NCBI GenBank assembly: GCA_013400975.1
Contig: WBMZ01000213.1
Span: 186,001 to 250,000 of the forward strand
Origin: Atrichornis clamosus
Lineage: Eukaryota; Chordata; Aves; Passeriformes; Menuridae
Reading direction: 5' to 3'
DNA: 64,000 nt
Translations under genes and position numbers: made by a program
The notes under the pieces: model-generated
Told to the model about the DNA's origin: nothing
Databases searched by the model: none
The model's input: the letters and a program-made list of their open reading frames with translations, nothing else
Shown here: positions 11,618 to 25,204 of the stretch, one piece after another
Layout of the letters: each line of letters opens with the position of its first letter
Numbering within the stretch: the first letter of the stretch is position 1

Positions 11618-13524
11618 TTTGCATCCTTAAAAGAGATAGAATATTAAAGAACAGTTTTTTGCTTTTTTGAGAGCTGAAGAAGCATTCCAGGGAGCTTTGC
11701 ACCACTCCAGGTACACTGTCAGCCAGGAATTTACTCCCTGTCCAAACACAGTCCTTGCTTATTTGAAGTATGTCACTGTCTTCAGGAGGGGAAGAAAACA
11801 GTCTGGCTGTTAAGGTCAGCTATTTGGGGGCACCTTTTACTGTTCAGTCCACTGTAAAAATACCACATCTTTTCACACTACTAATCTGCTTGGTAGTAAG
11901 GTTAATTTAAAAACATGTAAAAACCCCCCCACTTTTGTTCCAATTGCATTTAAAAGACTCAACATTTTCTTATTCTTAATCAACTTGTTTACAATTAAAA
12001 CTGAAAATATCACTTTATGTTTAGCAGAAAATACAATATATGTAAACAATCAATTTTAATTAAAATAGCCTTTAAGCAAGTACATGTTGCAGTTTTAAAG
12101 TCAGGTGGGTGAAATTAAGAAAGTCAATATCTGAGCACCAAAACCCAGTTGCTGTTAAAGTAGAAACCAGCTCTTGGCAGGATTAGTCCTTTCTGCGAGT
12201 GCCAAGAGGAGAATTTCTTCATTTCATCTTATTTCAAAATCAATTCCAAATAACTGGTTCAGCCAAACCTGAGAAATGTTGCCAAGCTAAAAATCAGGAA
12301 ATCTTGTTTTCCTGTTGAAGAAGATATATCATAGGTAGAAGAGCATGAACTGTTAATTCTAAAATCTTAAAGGTTAGGTACAAACATAAACAATAAGTTC
12401 ATTAGTTTGAAATGCAAGGCTTGCTGGCTAAGTTAACATTTTGCTTCTAACAGTGAAATATTTCTATGGCCTTGACACACAGCTGGTCACTTTGACATTC
12501 ACAGCCTGGCAGGAATCACACTGACCCCTGACACTTTTCATCTTTTCCCTTAGTGCTTCCATCACCTTTGCTATCTAGAAACATGTCTAGGGTAAGACAT
12601 GCTTCCACAATTTCTCTGAGAAGCGCATCCCACAAAATGCTGTCATCGCTGTTCGGGTAATTTTTGACTTACACCTCTAGAGTTACAGGGGCAGACCTCA
12701 GAGACCACCACAACTCCTGGCACGGCGGTCCCTCAATGGCCCAGGCTGTGCCACCTGGCTCTCTTCTGGTTCATGTGCCTGGATGTCCCCCACATGGCCA
12801 CCATGGCCGGGATCAGCTGCCGTTGGCCAAAGCCGGGGAGCACATGGGGTCCTTGGCACAGGATGAAGCTCAGAAGTCTCCAGGACTCTCAGTAGGGACA
12901 GCTTCAAAAGGAACAAATTATGGAGTGATCTGTAGAGCAATTTCAATTAGATACCGCAAGTGAAGGAGCTCCCCAGGAGCCAACACGTAACCAGAATAAC
13001 AACGTAGCCCGTAGCTTCACGTATTTGAAGTGAGGCCAGAAATCTGATGTCAGAAATCTGAGTTGGACTAGGTTTTGATACACCACTTTTGAGGAAACAA
13101 AATTTTTTAAGTCTGAGTTTGTCCTAAAGGAGACCCTGTGGTTTTATTTTTCACAACCTTATTTTAGCTGTAAAAAAAATTCAAATACATTTACTGAAGA
13201 TGCTGAATGCTTTCCTGACAGTAAGAACTTCAGAATTTTCAGGGGGTTGTTTCAAGGAAAGCCTGAATGGTTTTCTTAACAGAAATGTCCATAATAATTT
13301 ATGTGTCCAAGTGAGTATTTAATAAGAACAGCAATCATAGAAAATACATCTTTCTGGCACTTCACACTTAAATCCTCTTAAAACTTGAAAGATTATCTTT
13401 TGTAGTGGACCCACCATACTAGAAGATCAAATTATGATGTCAGTCAAGAAAATAATTTTAAAAACCCAAAAAAACCAACAAAAATTTGGAGGATGTTGCA
13501 AGTAATTATTAGTACAGTCAAAAC

Positions 13525-13540
13525 CATGAATTAATTCATG
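13525..13540. other. Perfect 16-bp palindrome with homeodomain-like core
   Basis: CATGAATTAATTCATG is its own reverse complement. GAATTAATT recurs a few bases downstream at about 13544-13552. The TTAATTAA-type core resembles paired or Antennapedia-class homeodomain sites, but no function is shown. Confidence 0.8.
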
Positions 13541-13597
13541 CTGTGAATTAATTATCCTCAGCATCTCTGGCATCTCTCTTTGACTTTATATTTATGT

Positions 13598-13632
13598 CAT
13601 TATCATTATTATTAATATTATTATTATTATTA
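13598..13632. repeat. ATT trinucleotide microsatellite, imperfect
   Basis: A run of CATTATCATTATTATTAATATTATTATTATTATTA type. Short simple repeat with a few substitutions. Confidence 0.9.
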
Positions 13633-16084
13633 CCTTGTCCCCTCTGAACTCTTCCAGACTAAAACTGACTTCTAAGGAGCAACTTTAAATGCTCTTAAAA
13701 TTCCATCACTAAGTGAATCCCCAAGAAATGATCTTGCTTTTATTATTCTTGGAGCCAGCAATGCAAACTTCCCAATGTATGTACTGCAGCTATGAGGTAT
13801 CTTTGGTGTCGTTTACAACCTGTCTAATTTGTGCACAATTTACCACGTATATCTGAAAGCTGATTAGAGGTAGATAACAATAAATGATTTTCTGCCACTT
13901 TACAACAACATATTGTGCATGTTCTGGACAGAGTTGTGTTCACTGGACAAGAAAAATCCCTGTGACTTCCTACATGTATTTCTTGTCTCTGTTCATGTCC
14001 TTGGAATTAGGTATCAGCCGCACCAGAAATAATGTGGTGACTTCAGAAATCTCTACCATTTTATGTTTCATTTCCAGCTGAAAGTTCTGCAATTTCATTT
14101 TCATTCCAACAGGAAATCTTCAGCATTTGTGTACATTATTTTTATTACTGAATTGCTCAAGTTTATCCTTGAAAACACCATTTTCACCACTGAAAGGAAC
14201 ATCAAAGTAGTAGTATTATTACTAAGACCCCAAAAATTTCAGTTATCACTTTTGGTCCAGTGTTCCCCTGACAGATCTTAAGACATTAAGATATTAAGGC
14301 ATCAGCTGACAACACATCACTTTTCTGAAATCTTTCCTACTGTCAATATTTAATGCTCTTGGCATTTATGTTTATCCTCAACAAAAATCAGAGTGAAGCT
14401 CTGAGCTCATGTAAACTAACAGCACTACTGTCAGATCTGACCACAGATCCATCTGAAGATCTGTCTTTCTTTTATTTGAAGTTCATCATAAAAAATCCAC
14501 ACTGTATATCATTTCCTACATTACTTTATACAGTACTGCTCATAGCACCAAAAAAAGACACCAAAGCAATACCAAAAATCATCCTGTTACCACATAATGA
14601 GTCACCACCTGTAAACTTTTAATGTGATTGGTGTATCTTCATATCTGAACAACCTAAATTAGCTGCTTTTTAATTATAAGTAAATCAAAGATTCACTGTA
14701 AGCTTTCCAACCTTTTTTGTTCGCTTTTTCCTGACAGAAGAAAACAATGTGAAGATCAGTGTGCCACAGCAAGAAATGGAGCAGGGCATCCAGCAAGCAG
14801 ACCTTCTAGGTTGGGTAAAGAGCTTCCTCCTGGGCTGGTGAGCACTGGCCCACCTTCTGACCTGGTCTGCTCAGCCTCTGCTCTCTCAGGCTCCAAGTGT
14901 CCCTGCTCCAAAGCATTGGCTGTGTCAATGAGGGTGCATGGGGTAACATGTTAATGCGAACACAGAGCTGTAGCTAGGGCCACCTTGACACAAGCCTGCA
15001 GTGTTCATACCACAGATTGCTCTAAAACCTCACCTGGCATGCATGAAAAACAGTTCAATCAACAGTTCCATTTGGATTAGAAAGAACTCTTGTTTGCAAC
15101 AATTTACAACTGCAACAGCACTATCATTTATTAGTATGTCTTCATTTCCGTCAGGCATATCACAATTTGTAGAAGCTGTGAGCTCACAAGCATCTTTTCT
15201 TTGAAAGAAAATGACTAAAATTGATTTTAAGTTACCTTTTATCATCAAAGAACAATGATCGTAGTAATTTCAAATTTATTTTTTTCTTTTGCACACAGAA
15301 TCTAAGATGGACCTTTTCTCCATATACCCAGAGGATTTCCCCATGCAGTTTGGAATTAACTTTAAAAGATTCATGAACTTATAAGACAATATAATAAAAA
15401 AAAGGAAATACATGCAATATAAATATTTATTAAAAAACCCATCCTTTGGACCAATATTAAACATGAGTCCTGGAGAGATGGAGAATAAAGGACTTAGGCT
15501 ACCACATGAAAGAAAAACAATTGGAACAATGCTAGCCCAGGCTCTCAAGGGATAATACACAATCTGTTCTTGGTCCAAAAGCTGTGAGAAATGCACTTGT
15601 CATTTTGTCATCATACTTTAACAGAAAGGTCAAAGGAAAAATTTATGGGAATAGTACAGTCATTAATGCATGTTATAGAGAAAAAGTAATCAATCAAACC
15701 ACAACCCACTGCAAACTTCTCAGCTCTGTTTTCTTCTGTTTCAAGTCTCAAAGCCTTATATAATGCAGTACTTTTCCATCTTTAACCTTTGAAGCAAAGT
15801 GGCAAAGATAATTTTTTGTCAAATACAAAGTTCTGACTAACATTTTGATGACATTCTCGATCCAAAAGAATACATTTTTCTATTTGTCTCTGAGCCATCA
15901 CACTTTTAAAAGGTCATTTCAACTAACATTCATGAGTATGAGAGAGAGAGACTTGTTCTCTTGTAAAACATTGCAGAGACTTGATTATTGTTTCACCTCT
16001 CAGCTTTTTATTTGTTGAAGACTGAACCACCAAGCCCGCTATGTTTTCCTCTCAGCTCTTCTTATCTCAGACATTTTTCAACAG

Positions 16085-16435
16085 GGGCTTGATTGTCAGA
16101 AGTTGCAAAGGTTCTGATGCATGGATGACACGAAAGTTGTGTCAATAATCCTAGTGACCTTTTGCAAGGCAAGCAAAACTTTGATTCTGGAAGTCTAGGA
16201 AGAGTAAAAAGAATGAGACCTTACCCAGGATGCAGTGTGATGGGAGAATTGCACCCACTTTCCTAAGTTCATCTACTTGGGAAGCACCATTTCCCAGGGA
16301 TGAAAGTTTAACAAAAGAAGAGAGGGTTTCTGGCTAACAGAAAGGTAAACTCATCAGTTTAAAAACCTCTGAACAATCAGAACTACCATGAGAGTGGTAA
16401 AGATTACCAGCAGTAAAAAGAGGAAATATTTTAAA
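16085..16435 (+). pseudogene. Decayed non-LTR reverse-transcriptase fragment, not CR1-type
   Basis: In one frame beginning at 16121 the translation shows MDDTKVV, matching the x-D-D catalytic box of non-LTR reverse transcriptases. About ten codons later comes FCKASKT, like the F-S-K-A segment that follows it, and at 16271-16294 I-YLGSTIS, the hallmark Y-L-G-S-T-I-S motif of RTE/Jockey-like elements. A frame shift then leads to ANRKVNSS at 16333-16356 and a K-P-L-N-N-Q-N stretch, the usual N-R-I-x-K-A-x-S and R-x-W-N-N positions. At least five in-frame stops and one frame shift show that it is dead. Motif order and spacing fit a reverse transcriptase; exact clade and age cannot be set by eye. 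Confidence 0.6.
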
Positions 16436-17599
16436 AGTTTCCAAGTGACTAAGGAATAAGTTAATATTTTCTGTTAAATACTTTTTTCTTCTAACATTTA
16501 AGATATTAATTTTAAAAAGAAAAAAAAGCTGAAACGTGGTTCACAGCTGTGTGCTGGACTCTCAGCATGAGTAGTCCTTGGCTTTTACCCGGAGCAGCTC
16601 TCCATTCTGAAATAATAAATGCAATTGACTCGTTATGCCAGACACACTAACAATGACAAGCACTTATCTGGCAGTCTTTTGGGTGACGCACAGGCCCCAC
16701 CACGAAGCGGCACAAGACGTTGTTAACACTGACTTCCTTTAGGTTTGTACAGGAGGTTGTGGATGCCAGTGGCTCCTGTGACAGCAAGGCAGCGTGTCTC
16801 GCCTGCCCTGCATTCCCAGGCAGGTACTGCAGTAACAGTGCGAGCCTGGACAGGGAGGTGAGTAGGAACTGAAACCCTTTTTCTTTCCCATCTTTGATGC
16901 TGTACTTCGGGCAGTGAAGAAAGGGGAAGATGGAGCTGCTGTGTTTAAGAGATTACTTTGTGTCTCCTGCAAACTCGGCAGTGCTGGTGAGCTCACAGAC
17001 TCTCTCCTTCTCAGTGGAGCAAAACTCAATCTGACTAGTCAATCTGCGAGGAGATCACAGTGACATTTGGTCAGTGATCTGCATATGGGGGACGAATAAC
17101 TCAAGCCAGATTCATAAATAAATATAAAGGACTTAAATAAAAAGCACTTTTTAAAAAAAGCCTGTTGGAAAGAAATTCAGTGGATAGATCACATGGAGAT
17201 AATGACTATATCAAGTGTAACCCTTGAATAAAAACATTGTCATAAAACTTGTGTTTCAAAGCGTTGTGGCCTACAACAGCACAAAAAAATAAATAGCTCA
17301 CCTTCAAGAGAAAGAGGAAACAAGGATTAATGTGGGCAGTTGGCTTGAGGTTAGAAAAAGAAAATTTACTGACATTGCAAGGTGTGATGAAGGAGAGCTC
17401 AGTATAAGATGGAAAGCAGAAATGTGGGAGCACAGGGCTATTCACACATTGACAAGTGGGTCAGGAATGACTGCTGAGGAACATCTCAGCTGGAAAGAAC
17501 TGCTGGAAAGCAAACTCAGAGCCAGAGTGATTCTTAGCAGACATGAAGGTTGTCAGCACTCTGAGTGGTATGAACGGTGACATCGGACCACATCTACAT
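16436..17599. other. Single-copy non-coding stretch
   Basis: Contains a modestly CpG-richer patch near 16680-16860. Frames at 16739-17029 (-) and 17332-17580 (+) lack recognisable domains. No repeat was assigned. Confidence 0.5.
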
Positions 17600-18051
17600 A
17601 CTACATCCAGTTTTGGTCCTCCCAGCACAGGACAGACATAGGCAAACTGGAGTGGCCTCAACAGAAGAGGTGCTGGGGACTGGAGCACTTGTCCTGTGAG
17701 GGTCTGGGCAGGGACATGTGATAAAACCACTGCCTACCAGTGCCTACAGGGCATCACCAAGACAATGGGACTGAACAGTTCATAGCAACACATTGGGAGA
17801 GGATAAAAGATGATGCAGAAAATAGTTACAAGAGAGATTTATCCAGCATGTAAGGAGTTTTTCCCCATGGTAACAGAAAGGTAGCAGAGCAAGTTTCCCT
17901 GAAAGGTTGTGCCATTCCCAGCTCCAGAGGTTTTCAAGATCCAAGCAGACACAGCTTTGAGTAGCGTGGTCTGTCCGCAGAGCTGGCCTTGGTTTGGGCA
18001 AAGGTCTGGAGCAGAGACTTTCAGGATCCAACCTGAATACTTCTGTGATTG
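17600..18051 (+). mobile_element. CR1 LINE fragment, old and degenerate
   Basis: The order of blocks follows CR1 ORF2 and its tail. A CCAGTTTTGGTCCTCCCAGC block (Q-F-W-x-P-Q-Y region) is followed by GGACTGGAGCACTTGTCC (G-L-E-H-L-S region). A degenerate middle comes next, and the 3' end CAGGATCCAACCTGAATACTTCTGTGATTG stops at 18051. Many small indels and stops make it older than the 27.9-28.5 kb copy. It has no coding capacity. Confidence 0.8.
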
Positions 18052-21000
18052 TTTAAAAGTTAAAGGACTAGTGGTTCATCCCAAAGTTTCATCTTGAATA
18101 ATAATAAAATGTTTTAGTAAAGGCTGTATTAGGGGGAAAAGCTCTTGAGTGCAAAGAAGGAATTAGACTCTCATTCTTGGAGTATATATGCAAATTTCCA
18201 TTTGAACTGAGGAGCAACAAGTGAACAGAAATAAACACCTGCTGCCTCTTTCCCTTCTGTTTAAACTCTCCCAGATGCCTAGGTTAGAGGTTGCAAACAG
18301 GTACTGTCATCATGGGGAGACTGCCTTCTGCTCTTATTCCCTCTGCAGACACTTGCATCAAAGCTGCTTCAAAGCCCCAGAAAGCAAGAGAGATTTGACA
18401 GGAAAATATGAAGATTTCTTTGCTTTTCTAGAGAAAAAAAATACCTGGCTTCTCTGGTCTCTATAGCAACAATCTGCAAATACATTAAGGATTAACAAGA
18501 AAGTGCATCATCTTGTGTGAATGTTTTATCTTAACTTAGTCTTATAATTCATTTTAAAGGCCACTCCTGATATTATTGTATCTAAGATCTTTATTGCACT
18601 TTCGGGAAACTCTGTGATTCACACTCATTCCTGCTATAAATCTACTGATTCCTACTAATAAGAATATGTCTCTAAGTCTGTGACCAAAGAGAAAAAAAAG
18701 ATTTTCTTTAAAGTTGCACAGCAAAGGCTGCATATTTATGAGAATATGCCACTTTAAGGATTGTTTATCACAAGCAACAGAACTTCCAGGCTGCTGATCA
18801 ACTTTACTACAAGTGGGTAGACACCGCTCTATTTCAGTTATACACATTTCTCTCACATTGCAAAATGATGTGAAAAATCTGGGTTTGGCTCGCTAAGCCA
18901 CCAGGAAAATTCACAGCACTGTGGTGCAATATCTCTGTTAGAGACACTCTTATGATTATATTGTTCTTCCTTGTTTTTTAAACTGATTTTTCACAGAAGT
19001 GACTGGATCAGGCTCTAGGGTTGAGTTTCAGGGTCAGCACGGGGTATCTAAAGGAGCTCTTCATACCCCAGGATACACATGTAGTCACCATCTTCCCTAC
19101 ACAAACACAAAGACTACCTCCATGGGAAAGCAAATTTTCATCATGCATTCAGGTGGACAGTCTTTTACAAGGAACTGCACTGGATCTTCCCATCTCTGGT
19201 GGGAAGGAAAGCATCGTAACTTTCCCACTCTAGAGAGACAGCAATTCAGCTGGGTGCCCTCCTTCCTCTGTTACAGTGTGGTTCAATTGCACACACACAA
19301 GTATGGATAAGCAAATACATCCTCTTGTTTAGATTCCAGGAATTTATACTATTACAATTATGACTTTCCCGTGGTATGCCATTTAAATGTCGCTGTTTGT
19401 GAATTTCAGAAACCAAATCCTTATTTATATGAATAGATTTGCTAAAACACCATGGGAGCTGCCTGTGTGAATAGGGCTGGCAAGGTCTCTGCCTCTGCAT
19501 ATCTTAAGAATTGCAGCTTATGTTGCAGTTGCTCAGACTGAAATGTTGCTCTTTTCAATTTACATTACAGTGTGCAGTGTTAATATCACCAAAAGGAAAG
19601 GCGTTGGAAGGGAACAGATGTCACCATGTCTTATTTACATTGCACTTGGTGTTCTCACTGCTTCTGATGGAAAAGCTTCACAAATGACTGGCTAAACTGT
19701 CAGCATATGAAAGTCACATGCAAATAGCCATATCTGCTTCAAGACTATGAAGAATCAGGCCCCCATGTCTCCTACTAATCAGGGTACGGATCAGGTATCC
19801 TCCTGGCAGCAAATGGATCATGTAACAAAGACAGGACATGCCTAGTATCTGAGATGAAAAAAAGGTAATGAAGCTTCGTTTATATCATGTATTGGCCCTT
19901 TTGGACAGTCTTTGGAACATTACTGATGTCAGTCCCATATGATATTTGCCTTTTGAAGACCTTCAACTATTTGAAGCTTTTCAAACACTTTTGAAAGAAT
20001 GTCTACAAAGTCCTGCAAATGCCAAGAGCAGTTGATTTAATACAAATCTAACTAAGGCAAAATGAACTGAAGCAATTTCTCCTGTCCCTGCAGGTACTGT
20101 GTTGAAATATTTTATCTGAAGTCTTCAGAACTATCCCATTGAAAATATCTTTTAAGAAGCTTCAGTCTCTTCACACATCAAAAAAATGTGCAGTGTATTT
20201 GGAGGGAGGGGAAAATCCCTAAAATCAATGTTGTTATTGTGGTCCTAATAGGCTCTGCCATATTCTAGGCAGTCTAGTTTTGATAGAGGCAAATTTCATT
20301 AAGATCTGTCTTGAAACACCACACAGTTTCAGAACTCTTTAAAAGTCAGAGCTTTCCTTCAAAAACATTTCAAGCAAAGGCTAGAAAAATACTACTAGGG
20401 GTCTTTTCCTTGATTGCAGTGGTACTTCATGGAAAGGAGTTACTTCAACCTTTGCAGTTTGATTATAAATGGCTACTCTCTGTCCTTTAAAGTTATTTGA
20501 GCCAGACTCTTATTTGTTGCATTATAACGTGTTGTGTGTGATATCTGTTTATTGTCTCTATTTCCTCCCACATATGCCTCTGTCAAGATGTTTCTGCTGA
20601 TGCTATATTTTGTTCATTCCGAAAGAATCCTGTCAGGTAGGGATATGAAAATTAGAAATAGTGACAAACATGTAATCTTCATGAGAACTAAGTAATTTAT
20701 GATTCACATGATTGAATATATATAATGTACTCTGAAGAACAGTATGTGCATTTCTATGAAGTACATAGTGCATAGGGAATGGGAATTGCTGAGAAAACTT
20801 TGGAAAGTCACATTAAAAATGACAGCTTCTAGGCAGAATAGGAGCAGCCTGCAAAAAGTGTGTTCCCATCCTAGGGCCAAGAGGGATTGTTATTAATTTA
20901 CATCACCTAAACAGAAGGAAGGCTTTCATAGAGGAAAGAGAGAGCAATAATAATTCCTTCCAAAAGAGTTATTATTCAAAGAATACTCCATGATATTACA

Positions 21001-21629
21001 GAATAGATTTGTAAACATTTTTTTAAAAGCAGATAACTTTCAGTCAGACTCTTGACCAACAGTTGCTGTACTGTGCTTTCTTAACACTGTAGGAACTACA
21101 CGTTGTGAGATTATAGTCCATAAACAAAAACTTGGTACCAGCCTGTGCTGCAGGATAGCCTCAATACTGCAGAGTCCAAAAGAAAAGAAAAGCATTCACC
21201 TCAGGAATAAACATGGCCTATTCAAGAGCTGTGGGTGATGGGGGATTATGCTGAACCTCCACCCCCCAACACCTGCTGCAGCACTACCAGTGGGAGGAGA
21301 ACAGAGGACACAGGCAGAGATCTAGCCCAATTTTGTCTCAAGTGTCAGGATTTTTTGTGTGAAACGTGTGCTTATTTTAGCTCTTGACTTCCTGATTGCT
21401 CCCTCCTGGGGGTGTTCCACGACCTGTCCCACTGACACTGCAGAGTCCAGAGAGACAAATCAAGTTTCCTGTGGGAGAACTGGCTGATGTATGAAGGGCT
21501 GGGAACTATGTAAGGAGCCACTTTCCTTAGCCATTTTCTGACAAAATATTTGGCCAGAAAGTCGTGGCCAGAGCAGCTCTTGTACTGGGAATACTGTCTC
21601 CAGGGTAGACTAGGTACAAAAGGCACCTC
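18052..21629. other. Single-copy non-coding stretch
   Basis: AT-rich unique DNA. Two octamer-like ATGCAAAT words occur (18188-18195 and near 19721). All frames are 103 codons or shorter and unrecognised. No repeat was identified. Confidence 0.55.
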
Positions 21630-22165
21630 AAGGTATGCAGGAACCTTCCACTAGACCAGGTTGGTTAGAGCGTCATCCAGCCTGGCCTTGAACACTTCAG
21701 GATGGGGAGTCCACAAGTTTTTTGGGCAACTTGTTGCAGTGTCTTGCCACTCTCAGAGCAAAGAATTTCTTCTTAATATCTAACCTAAACCTATTTTCCT
21801 TCAGATTGAGGCCATTCCCCCTTGTCCCACTACTACATGCCTTTGTGAAAAGTCCCTCCACTTGTAGGCTCCCTTTACAAACTAAGGCTGTTATAAGGTC
21901 TCCCCGAAGCCTTCTCTTCTCCAGGCTGAATCCCCTCAACTCTCTCAGCTTGTCTTAATAGCAGAGGTGTTCCAGTATGCTGATGAATTTAGTTGCTCTT
22001 CTCTGGACTTATTCCAACAGGTCCAGATAATACTTCTGTTGGGGGCCCCAGAGCAGGACACTGAGATCTCACTAGAGTGGAGTAAAGGGAGAAAATCCCC
22101 TTCCTGAACCTGCTGGTCACGCCTTTTTGGTGCAGCCCAGGATGCAGTTGTCCTTCCAGGACAGT
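21630..22165 (-). mobile_element. CR1 LINE fragment, 5'-truncated, terminal tail missing or diverged
   Basis: Read on the - strand this carries CR1 ORF2 C-terminal blocks. A segment at about 22070-22165 translates as TSRFRKGIFSLYSTLVR. After frame shifts, [10 protein letters not shown] appears in the frame at 21697-21939, followed by RGNGLNLKENRFRLD and VARHCNKLP, the counterparts of the R-G-N-G-x-x-L and E-H-W-N-R-L-P blocks. The + strand ends with CTTCCACTAGACCAGGTTG near 21642, about 60 bases short of the usual CR1 terminus. Several frame breaks leave it inactive. The 3' UTR class differs from the copy at 27.9 kb, suggesting another subfamily. Confidence 0.9.
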
Positions 22166-25100
22166 AACTTTTCCTCTGATCTCAAATGAAGCATTAACCT
22201 GATTCAGATGGAAACACGAAAATTTCGTCAAAGGGACAGCCCAAGTTTTTATGGAATGCAACACAAAACATGACTAGTCTACCTTTTTCTCTAGAGAAAA
22301 AAGCAAAATAATGCCCAGTTTTTCGTGAAGCAGGCCTAGAGTACTTCAATATTAACATATAGCTGAAATAACTTCAGAGAGATTATGGGTTTATGCAAGC
22401 TGAATTTTCAGAAAATCTGTATTAAAATCCTAGGAACCCATTGTTTGAGTTGTATCTGCTGTTTCAGAGACATGGGAGGGCTGTAGGAATAGATGCTGAG
22501 AAATGGCTATCAGTGAACTAACTGGAACAGAAAGCATTGCATTAATGAGCAACAATTTTTAAGGCATGCCTTGAGTTGTTTCATCACACAATTTTACTAA
22601 AATAATTTTTTTCTACTTAGATTAAAAGTACTACAGAGAAATCTCTTTTTAACTCATTTTTAAAAAGAAATTGTGTCATTTTAATACTTTTCTATATCTG
22701 TTGCATAGTCACTTACAAGTTGGAAGCTGTATTTTTCCTCTTTTTTTAACCAGTTCTAAAAAATGAAGTGATGAAATACATAAACAAATTAGAAGCCTCA
22801 TTGTGCATGTAACTGACAAATTACTTTAAAGTCATCTTGTTGTGGCAAATGGCAAGTCTATAGATTGAGAGTAAGAAGAAACCTATTCTGTCTTTAGATC
22901 TTCTTTAATTTTACTTATGAAAATTGCCTCTTAGCAGTTCTTTAGTGGTTTATCTAATTAGTTATATTGATTTTAATTTTTTTTTTTGTGACAGGGAAGG
23001 GAAATCATAGTCTTATGAGGTGGTAATGAGCCCAGAAGAAAGGGCTAGCTATGATTATGTCAGTAGTTTAGAAGAATCTATATCCAACCTCAATAGAGAA
23101 TTTCATTTACCTAGAAAATATTCGAGTGGAAAACAGCTTGGTGAGGGCATTAGTGCACACCGAAATCTAGGGTAGATTTGCATATAGTTGAGACAATCAG
23201 AGAAGAGGGTCCTTATCACATTTATGAAATCAAGCCGAATCACCAGAGTACCCCAAACACACAGACTGGCACTGGGCACTCTCTGTTCTTCTACTTCACT
23301 GGGTTTGAAGTAGGTTTCAATTTCATTTTGCTTATATTGCATCAGACAGCTTCAGAAAACCAGAGAGAAATAAACCACAATGCCACAGTAGTGGAGAATA
23401 TTTTGCTGTATTTTTTTTCAAAAGACAGTCTCCTGAGCCAGGCATTTGAATCATAAGGACTTCTGGGATGGGATTTTCACTCAGAGATCTCCATTCTTAC
23501 GTGGATTAAGAGGATTAAAAACCATTAAATGACCATCCTCCAAGTCCCTAAAGCAGATTTGCCTTTTTCTATCCTCCTTCAACTGGGGCAGACTTGGGGG
23601 TAACAAAGTACTGCACAAAAGACTCCCTTAGCATGACAAAAGGTGAAACAATCCACTGAACTGCCAATGTACCAGACAATGAAGTCGGTGCAGTCTACTC
23701 AGCTCATTTTCATCAGAACAAATGGCATCAAACTTGGCAATGGCATTGTTCTTAAACTTGAACATGGGGCTCTTTTTTTTCCCCTCTTCTTTTTTTTTAT
23801 TTTTTATTTTCCCATCCGAAGCTCAAGGTGTCATATTAATTATTTAAATCTTCAGAAGATTTCAACTGTATCCTCCAAGGCTCTGCTCAGTGCCAGAAGG
23901 TCTCCAATCTGCATTAGCTTTTGTTAATTAGAGCTGAAACAAGGACTTTGATCTCAATGAATATAATAACAAAAAAAAAAAGCAAAACTTCCTGTGTGAT
24001 TTATCTTTTACCTATTTTCTGCCTTTACTGTTTTTCCACTCTATTAGACTTTGATTTACCTTGTCTGAGTAACATTAAACAACTCGGGTACAAAAGAACT
24101 TAAACAGCTTCAAAAGCCTGACTGAAATGATAGTTAAATGCTACATGAAGTGATCCCGACTCTTTAAACTTTGAATGAAAATGACACAATTTTACTTTAT
24201 TTTATTTTATTTTTTGTAAGCAGGGGCTGGCATCAGGGGGCTGGTGGTTTGTACAGCATGGATGCTTGTCTACTGATGTCAGATATCACAGGTTTTCCTG
24301 TTGGGATTGATCTTTCCTCATTAAGAGCCTTGTTTCTAGAGCTATAGTGCTGATAGAACAGAAGGCCAGCGATATTCTGCAAGATGTTCCTCATGCATCA
24401 GGCTTGCCCTGAGTTTGTAGCGCTGCTTAGATCCGAGAGGGTCACTGCCAGGGCTTGCCTTGTTAAAATTTTTCTCATTAACATTTATCTTATTGAATAG
24501 CTCTGAAAGACAATTTTTTTAAGCCCAAAAAGAAAAACTAGCAAATTTTAGTGTCAGATGAGGTCTAGTTGTATATTCACTTGAGCAGGGACTTATCGTT
24601 ATGGTCTCCTACTATGAAAAAAATAATCAAAGAATATCTGAAAATGCTGCAAGTGAAATCTACATCTGAGATTTAGGAGACACATGAGGGTAAATGTTCA
24701 TTGTGATGGACAAAGAGTTGCGCACACAGCCTTCATTAATAACAACGCACAGTGCTGAGAATGTGCCCTGTATCTTTCACATAAGGCTCACTACAGAACG
24801 GCACAGCCCCAGGAGACTGGTCACTCACAGTTTATCTCATTTTAGGCAGAATAAATTAAAGGATATCTTGTGAATTCTGGGCAGAAAGTAGGGGAGTTGA
24901 AGTGAATAATTTTAAAAATAATAGCTAAGAACTCTGATAACCTGCTGGAGGCACCAACTGAAACAAAGGACATTTGTCTAGAAAGGAATGAGATTTTGTT
25001 GGGGAAGTTTAAAATAGATTCAGAGAAAAAAACTGCATGGCCAAGGTCTGTCTTCTTCCAGGGAACCGTGGCAGCCTGGCAGCAGAGACCCCCTCCGCTC

Positions 25101-25204
25101 ACAGCATCAACATGCTTCTGCTCCAGGTATGCAAACAGATTGGGAATTCAATAATAGTCAGATTCATCCCCTGCCAAAACCCATGGCAGACTTAACATCA
25201 GCTC
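22166..25204. other. Single-copy non-coding stretch
   Basis: AT-rich with homopolymer runs (T-runs near 22977-22987 and 23768-23810) and a short TTTTA repeat at 24191-24216. Frames are at most 94 codons and unrecognised. No transposon was identified. Confidence 0.55.
24191..24216. repeat. TTTTA pentanucleotide microsatellite, short
   Basis: About four TTTTA units (ACTTTATTTTATTTTATTTT). Simple repeat only. Confidence 0.85.

Larger units (their letters stand above)
11618..16079. other. Single-copy non-coding stretch
   Basis: AT-rich unique sequence with a GC-richer island at about 12660-12900, where a 99-codon + frame and an 82-codon - frame overlap without recognisable domains. It also holds a 16-bp palindrome at 13525-13540, an ATT microsatellite at 13598-13632 and a short GA run at 15940-15951. 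No gene or LINE was recognised. Confidence 0.55.

Noticed and set aside
16085..16435. Calling the reverse-transcriptase fossil a specific horizontally acquired bird RTE family
   Set aside because: The fragment is too decayed to assign a family by eye, and its stops suggest greater age than recent transfers.
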